Shown piece after piece: positions 6,279 through 8,765 of a stretch of DNA of 8,765 nt. A program made the position numbers and the translations under genes. How positions within the stretch are numbered: the first letter of the stretch is position 1; every line of letters begins with the position of its first letter. The notes beneath the pieces were generated by a model. It was not told where the DNA came from. It made no database searches and was given only the letters and a program-made list of their open reading frames with translations. This DNA comes from an uncultured Collinsella sp. (GTDB lineage Bacteria; Actinomycetota; Coriobacteriia; Coriobacteriales; Coriobacteriaceae): assembly GCA_905197585.1 (NCBI GenBank), contig CAJJZO010000067.1, positions 1 through 8,765 of the forward strand, in the 5' to 3' direction.

Positions 6279-6553
6279 ATCGGCGCTCGGTCCCGATCCG
6301 CCCGCGCTGAATCGTGCGTTTCGGGGCTTTCGACCTCTTTCTCCATGTCATCGCGCCACCGCTTAAGCTCAGCCGTGGCCGCTCTCTTCCCCTTGGTAAG
6401 AGCCACCTTGGACGTTGTCTTCCTCTTGGGTTTGCCGAACAAATCCAGCTCGCCCATGTCGTGATAGCGGAGAGTTCCCTTCCATCCGACTTGCTTACCG
6501 TCCCTCTTGTAGGGGCTGACGCTCACTTCTGAATGAAAGATGTCTCTCGCCAT
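6275..6553 (-). pseudogene. N-terminal fragment of a phage/ICE-type tyrosine integrase
   Basis: A leftward frame of about 92 codons starts MARDIFHSEVSVSPYKRDG and continues with GWKGTLRYHDMGELDLFGKP, KRKTTSKVALTKGKRAATAEL and KRWRDDMEKE. The pattern, a short beta-sheet arm ('W.g..ryxD..gk.k..sk..f.tK..A...l..w'), is that of the arm-DNA-binding domain of tyrosine recombinases from actinobacterial integrative elements. The core-binding and catalytic R...HxxR...Y domains are absent: the frame ends in low-similarity residues at TAG 6277-6275, against the stop of the alcohol dehydrogenase. It cannot be an active recombinase. A GTG start upstream (6601) lies inside a terminator hairpin, so ATG 6553 is preferred, although its ribosome site is poor. 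It marks the left edge of a decayed mobile segment. Confidence 0.6.
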
Positions 6554-6583
6554 CTCCAAAACCACTTTTGCACCAAACTTCGC

Positions 6584-6620
6584 AAAAAAGAAGCTCCTCA
6601 CGGGAACGTAAGGAGCTTCT
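6584..6620 (-). terminator. strong leftward Rho-independent terminator
   Basis: On the minus strand AGAAGCTCCT pairs perfectly with AGGAGCTTCT. An inner U-G pair plus ACG/CGT give a 14-bp stem with a TTCC loop, followed at once by TTTTTT (6589-6584). It would end transcripts coming from the right, just before the integrase remnant. No intact leftward gene now lies upstream of it, so its original client is missing. Confidence 0.88.
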
Positions 6621-6654
6621 ACCTGCTGGTTTGTGTTTCGCTAACCCTGTCAGC

Positions 6655-6690
6655 CTACTCCCACTCGATGGCGTCGGTTCTGCCGTCCTG
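6655..6690 (-). other. guaA-3'-end-like sequence, candidate integration (att) site remnant
   Basis: Read leftward, the last 11 codons before TAG 6657-6655 end in ...DAIEWE*. GMP synthase (GuaA) typically ends ...PPATIEWE*, and the 3' end of guaA is a recognised insertion target of integrative elements. The candidate att core is CCATCGAGTGGGAGTAG. An in-frame TGA at 6693-6691 and unrelated sequence beyond show that no guaA body is present. Its closeness to an integrase stump and a terminator supports an att remnant. The match is short and could be chance. Confidence 0.35.
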
Positions 6691-7083
6691 TCACTCCAGT
6701 TACACCCAGTTTTCGGCATCGACACGGAACGCGTGCCGCCGAATGACGCGATGTCGCGTTTCGTCGGCTTCGGGGACAAAAGCTGGGACAACCTCAAAAA
6801 CTTTTTTCAAACTCAGGGCTTTGAGTTTTTGTTTTTGTCCCAAAGTGCGCGGCGGGTCGCCTTTGGAGGCTCGATGGCGCCGAAAACGCCCGTTTTGAAA
6901 CTCAACCGCCCTTTTGCCCGCAAGCCGCCAGCTGCAATCGCAAGTGAATTAACGCGGGTGGCTTGCGCGCCATTTGCAAAACCCCAGGTCGCAGGTCTTC
7001 GCCATTCGTGAACAAAGTGAGTAGTCTCAGGTGGCTTGCTTATGAGTTGGCGAACGGGCCTTCAGGATTCAGGGCAAACATGC
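6691..7083. other. gene-free stretch upstream of the Abi gene
   Basis: I see no credible gene in these roughly 390 bases; the open frames have no recognisable family pattern. The stretch contains one large A/T-rich stem-loop (6773-6841, listed separately), a 10-bp direct repeat GGTGGCTTGC (6957-6966 and 7030-7039), and a tandem TTCAGGA/TTCAGGG at 7061-7074 where a -35 element for the Abi gene would lie. Confidence 0.5.
6773..6841. repeat. large A/T-rich stem-loop
   Basis: The inner hairpin AAACTCA-GGGCTT-TGAGTTT (6809-6828) is nested in CAAAAAC/GTTTTTG (6795-6801 with 6831-6837). Outer closure can use either GGGA/TCCC (6785-6788 with 6838-6841) or GGGACAAAA/TTTTGTCCC (6773-6781 with 6833-6841), so two exclusive folds exist. 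T-runs at 6802-6807 and 6832-6836 do not follow the stem as in a standard terminator. It could be a structured RNA, a recombination site or a small mobile-element relic. No function can be assigned. Confidence 0.5.
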
Positions 7084-7092
7084 TGGTAGAAT
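7084..7092 (+). promoter_or_regulatory. extended -10 promoter of the Abi gene (weak -35)
   Basis: TGGTAGAAT is an extended -10 (TGn followed by TAGAAT at 7087-7092). No good -35 stands 16-18 bp upstream (GGATTC or AGGATT at best). The predicted start is near 7099, giving a leader of about 26 nt with AGGAG at 7113-7117 before ATG 7125. The 11-mer TGGTAGAATAG recurs exactly in the promoter of the first downstream small RNA (8077-8087). Confidence 0.65.
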
Positions 7093-7124
7093 AGGATTCT
7101 CAAATCAATGACAGGAGACCGAGC

Positions 7125-8087
7125 ATGGCCGAACCCCACGATAGGAAGCCGATCCTCACGATCGAGCAGCAGATAGAGCACCTCAAGCAGAAGGGCGTAG
7201 CCTTCGAACTGTGTTCCGAGGAAGAGGCCGCGGACTACCTGCGCGACAAGTGCAACTTCTTCAAGCTCGCATCCTACCGCAAACTCTTCTCGAAATACGA
7301 GGGAGGCCCGCGCGACGGCCGCTACGTAGACCTCGACTTCGGCCAGCTGCGCCTGCTCGCGGCGCTCGACCAGGAGCTGCGCCACGCCCTGCTCGGCATG
7401 ACGCTCGACATCGAGCATTTCCAGAAGGTGACACTGCTTCGCGAGATGGAGGACCGTGGAGAGGACGGCTACGCCATCGTGGCCGACTACATGGCATCGC
7501 TTACCACTGCAAACAGGGAGTACCGCCTGCGCGAGCTCAAGATGAGCGGCCGCAGCCCCTACAGCTCGAGCCTCTACGCGAAGTACTCCGGCGACATGCC
7601 TGCCTGGGCCTTCCTTGAACTCACCTCGTTCGGCACCCTCATCGACTTCGTGCGCTTCTGCGCCAGACGATGGGGCGACAGGCGCCTCGAGGCCTCCCAC
7701 TACGACCTCAAGCGCGTGAAGTCCGTCCGCAACTGCGCCGCGCACGGCTCGTGCCTGATCAACTGCTTCGCCGAGAGGGGCGCCGCCCGGGGCTCGGCGT
7801 CCAGCGGCGTCTCCCGAAGGGTCGCCGCCGTGGGAATTCCCAAGGCGACCAGGAGGAAGTGGATGGGGAATACGGCCATGCAGGAGGTCGCGACCGTGCT
7901 CGTGGCGCACTCCGGCTTGGTACCCGAGGGCTCCTCGCACTCGCGCGCCGCATCCGAGCTCGCCGAGATGTTCGCCAGGGCCGACGGCGAAACCGAGGCG
8001 CTGCCCGACAAGGGGCCCGACGCCGCAGCTCGCTCCGCGCTCGAGTTCCTTCGCAGGTTGACAGAATCGCTCGGGTTGGTAGAATAG
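7125..8087 (+). CDS. abiF: Abi_2-family HEPN protein (AbiF/AbiD-like), candidate RNase toxin of an abortive-infection system
   Basis: This 320-residue soluble protein belongs to the Abi_2 (AbiD/AbiF) family. Family signatures in order: ILTIEQQIEHLKQKGVAF (10-27); EEEAADYLRDKCNFFKLASYRKLF (32-55); LRLLAALDQELRHALLGM followed by LDIEHFQKV (75-102); PAWAFLELTSFGTLIDFV (159-176); and the HEPN RNase motif R-X4-H as RNCAAH, Arg202 to His207. The C-terminal 100 residues are less conserved. HEPN proteins of this type act as RNA-cleaving toxins in abortive infection. AbiF members are reported with a companion non-coding RNA that works as antitoxin, and were proposed as ancestors of Cas13 (recalled). 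Two structured RNAs follow directly, and the first RNA promoter overlaps the last codons of this gene. The start is supported by AGGAG 7 nt upstream. The family is firm; AbiF rather than AbiD rests on the RNA context, so the symbol is tentative. Confidence 0.85.
   Translation: MAEPHDRKPILTIEQQIEHLKQKGVAFELCSEEEAADYLRDKCNFFKLASYRKLFSKYEGGPRDGRYVDLDFGQLRLLAALDQELRHALLGMTLDIEHFQKVTLLREMEDRGEDGYAIVADYMASLTTANREYRLRELKMSGRSPYSSSLYAKYSGDMPAWAFLELTSFGTLIDFVRFCARRWGDRRLEASHYDLKRVKSVRNCAAHGSCLINCFAERGAARGSASSGVSRRVAAVGIPKATRRKWMGNTAMQEVATVLVAHSGLVPEGSSHSRAASELAEMFARADGETEALPDKGPDAAARSALEFLRRLTESLGLVE
8058..8085 (+). promoter_or_regulatory. promoter of small RNA 1, embedded in the 3' end of the Abi gene
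   Basis: Consensus TTGACA (8058-8063), a 16-bp spacer, and TAGAAT (8080-8085) with an extended TG motif at 8077-8078. The last T of the -10 is the first base of the Abi stop codon TAG. Predicted transcription start is about 8092. It is clearly stronger in sequence than the Abi promoter, which suggests the RNA is made in excess of the toxin mRNA. Confidence 0.82.
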
Positions 8088-8091
8088 CCTG

Positions 8092-8158
8092 CAGATAGCA
8101 AAACCTTCACGGTTTTAGGGGCGGACTTGCGCAAGCGACTCTGCCCTATTTTTATATT
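8092..8158 (+). ncRNA. AbiF-associated structured RNA, copy 1 (candidate RNA antitoxin)
   Basis: This is a small RNA of about 65 nt read from its own promoter. It has a 5' leader CAGATAG and hairpin 1 AAAACC-TTCAC-GGTTTT (8100-8116). A 29-nt hairpin 2 (8118-8146) follows: GGG pairs with CCC, then a bulged G, CGGA pairs with TCTG, a C-C mismatch, TTGC pairs with GCGA, and a GCAA GNRA tetraloop. It ends TATTTTTATATT, so hairpin 2 doubles as the Rho-independent terminator. The same architecture with compensating changes recurs 131 bp downstream. The position next to an Abi_2/HEPN gene matches the described abiF RNA. Alternative: a plain terminator for the Abi gene. This is less likely given the dedicated promoter, the duplicate, the bulge and the GNRA loop. 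Confidence 0.8.
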
Positions 8159-8192
8159 CACTCGCTATAGGAGACGGGTGATACCTGGGTCA

Positions 8193-8220
8193 ATGACAGA
8201 ACTGAGAAGCCCGGAATAAT
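8193..8220 (+). promoter_or_regulatory. promoter of small RNA 2
   Basis: ATGACA (8193-8198, 5 of 6 to consensus), a 16-bp spacer, and AATAAT (8215-8220, 5 of 6). The spacer equals that of the copy-1 promoter. The start is predicted about 8227, at the same CAGWTAG leader as copy 1. There is no extended -10 here. Confidence 0.72.
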
Positions 8221-8226
8221 GGAGCC

Positions 8227-8286
8227 AGTTAGAAACCCTCGGGTTTGCGGGGCGGGATCGTGAGAGCGATTCTGCCCTATTTTTTT
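8227..8286 (+). ncRNA. AbiF-associated structured RNA, copy 2 (candidate RNA antitoxin)
   Basis: Leader CAGTTAG (8226-8232) is followed by hairpin 1 AAACC-CTCG-GGTTT (8233-8246). The 29-nt hairpin 2 (8249-8277) pairs GGG with CCC, has the same bulged G, and continues CGGGATCG with CGATTCTG around a GAGA GNRA loop closed by U-G. It then runs into TA and seven T (8280-8286). Relative to copy 1, hairpin 1 changes from AAAACC/GGTTTT to AAACC/GGTTT, a U-G becomes C-G, a C-C mismatch becomes A-U, and an A-U becomes G-U. Pairing is kept or improved while primary sequence drifts, which argues for selection on structure. Confidence 0.78.
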
Positions 8287-8327
8287 CCTCCGTCTGCCCC
8301 AACCAAGTAGTTCGAAGATAGCCTGTA

Positions 8328-8349
8328 GGTGTCCTCGTGGGCGCCTTTT
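8328..8349 (+). terminator. terminator-like hairpin after small RNA 2; possible decayed third unit
   Basis: GGTGTCC-TCGT-GGGCGCC makes a 7-bp stem with two G-U pairs, followed by TTTT. Just upstream, AGATAGC (8317-8322) resembles the CAGATAGC leader of small RNA 1, and ATAGCCTG is shared with 8084-8091. The two-hairpin layout and a promoter are not evident, so it may be only a back-up terminator. Confidence 0.45.
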
Positions 8350-8384
8350 ATAATATGAGCAGTACATTGTCAATAGGCAATGAA

Positions 8385-8416
8385 GGGCCAAGGGCGATTT
8401 CGTTCGCCCTTGGCCC
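8385..8416. repeat. perfect 13-bp inverted repeat
   Basis: GGGCCAAGGGCGA and its exact complement TCGCCCTTGGCCC flank a 6-nt loop TTTCGT. There is no T-run after it on either strand. A consensus TATAAT lies 30 bp upstream (8349-8354) without a convincing -35. It may block converging transcription between the small RNAs and the transposase, or belong to the mobile-element flank. Confidence 0.75.
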
Positions 8417-8664
8417 AATCTATCTCCTCCGCAATCCCCGTTGACAGCGCGTGTCGGATCGACGCCCGTCTGGCAGTTTAATATTCGCCCATCGCGCAGA
8501 ATGCGCCGGTGCATCTCGTTGCTACGGCCGGCCCCTCCGTCTCGTCTGTCTTTTGGCGTGCGTGGCGGCTTCGCCGCCGCACGAAAAAAATCCGAGGATG
8601 GAGGCCGACGCCCGTCGAGCCCGGGAATTCCGGGAAAGACCCGGATATGTGCGCGGCGCTCCCG
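8417..8664. other. gene-free flank of the IS110-family element, rich in hairpins
   Basis: No credible coding sequence is present. The stretch contains a hairpin CGTGC-GGCGGC-TTC-GCCGCC-GCACG (8557-8583, with a 2-nt GT bulge) next to seven A (8584-8590), and a hairpin TCCGGG-AAAGA-CCCGGA (8629-8645). CGACGCCCGTC occurs as an exact 11-bp direct repeat (8460-8470 and 8606-8616). IS110 elements carry long non-coding ends, and in one subgroup the end downstream of the transposase is thought to encode the bridge RNA. This could be such an end, but the element boundary cannot be fixed from this window. Confidence 0.4.
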
Positions 8665-8765
8665 CTAGGCGCCTTCCGCCATTCGGCCCACGGCCCAGCA
8701 CCAGCAGGCCAGCTCGCGCGCCACCGCGACGTTGGCCACGCTGCTCTGCTTGCCCGCATCGGCCA
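8665..8765 (-). CDS. IS110-family transposase, C-terminal 32 residues (cut by window edge)
   Basis: The leftward frame enters from the window edge and ends at TAG 8667-8665. The visible peptide, ADAGKQSSVANVAVARELA then CWCWAVGRMAEGA, matches the closing helix of IS110/IS116/IS902-type transposases, whose C-termini read roughly 'k...NVAivAvARELagfiWai'. These are DEDD-type recombinases guided by a bridge RNA (recalled). The DEDD and transposase_20 domains lie outside the window, so intactness is unknown. It points towards the Abi locus and the integrase remnant, supporting a mobile or accessory nature for the right half of the window. Confidence 0.75.
   Translation of the reverse strand, partial: ADAGKQSSVANVAVARELACWCWAVGRMAEGA

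Noticed and set aside
6568..7011. Rightward frame of about 147 codons upstream of the Abi gene
   Set aside because: It starts in the antisense of the integrase stump, crosses a terminator hairpin and an A/T stem-loop, and shows no recognisable domain or ribosome site.
7062..7940. Long leftward frame opposite the Abi gene
   Set aside because: It has low-complexity composition, no family features, and is fully antisense to the Abi_2 protein; a coding-strand artefact in GC-rich DNA.
8118..8158. Small RNA 1 as merely the Rho-independent terminator of the Abi gene
   Set aside because: The hairpin can terminate transcription, but the consensus promoter ahead of it, the extra 5' hairpin and the structurally matched second copy are not explained by a terminator alone.
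8092..8286. CRISPR array or type III toxin-antitoxin (ToxN-like) RNA repeats
   Set aside because: There are only two copies 131 bp apart, each with its own promoter and terminator, and no spacer-repeat regularity or Cas gene. The protein is Abi_2/HEPN and not ToxN-like, and the repeats do not precede the toxin as short tandem units.
8441..8446. TTGACA as a -35 of a further promoter
   Set aside because: The next A/T-rich -10-like sequence is about 30 bp away, too far for a sigma70 promoter.
8158..8664. Open frames on both strands between the small RNAs and the transposase
   Set aside because: They cross the small RNA genes and several hairpins, have Arg/Pro/Ser-rich random-looking translations, and lack ribosome sites.

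Overview
The window is about 60% or more GC over most of its length. Codon use, the aldo/keto reductase and iron-alcohol-dehydrogenase enzymes and the chopped-up flavodoxin genes suggest a gut actinobacterium of the class Coriobacteriia (Eggerthella/Slackia/Olsenella-like). That placement is an inference from gene content and composition.

Left part (1-1879): a leftward operon encodes a carboxymuconolactone-decarboxylase/cupin fusion and an alpha/beta hydrolase that runs off the window. Opposite it is a MerR regulator of the AdhR (aldehyde-sensing) type with a cysteine at residue 52. A MerR-style promoter with a 19-bp spacer lies between them and reads left, first through a 34-codon stump of a flavodoxin-like oxidoreductase. 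A bidirectional terminator closes merR and the converging lysR.

Middle (2017-6278): a LysR regulator diverges from an aldo/keto reductase, with an ATAT-N11-ATAT LysR box between them. Next come a broken flavodoxin fragment, a cluster of palindromes, a second aldo/keto reductase and a YqhD-type iron/zinc alcohol dehydrogenase. With the MerR block this looks like an aldehyde/carbonyl reduction and detoxification region.

Right part (6275-8765): debris of mobile DNA. It contains the N-terminal stump of a phage-type integrase, a strong leftward terminator, a short sequence resembling the 3' end of guaA (a known integration site), a defence/toxin gene of the Abi_2 (AbiD/AbiF) HEPN family, and the C-terminal end of an IS110-family transposase at the window edge.

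The most interesting object is the Abi locus (7084-8286). The HEPN protein is followed by two tandem, related small RNAs (about 8092-8158 and 8227-8286). Each has its own sigma70-type promoter with a 16-bp spacer, a 5' CAGWTAG leader, a short A/T-flanked hairpin, and a 29-nt stem-loop with a bulged G and a GNRA loop that ends in a U-tract. The two copies differ by mostly pair-preserving changes. This fits the AbiF toxin / RNA antitoxin arrangement proposed as ancestral to Cas13, here with a duplicated RNA and with the first RNA promoter buried in the last codons of the toxin gene.
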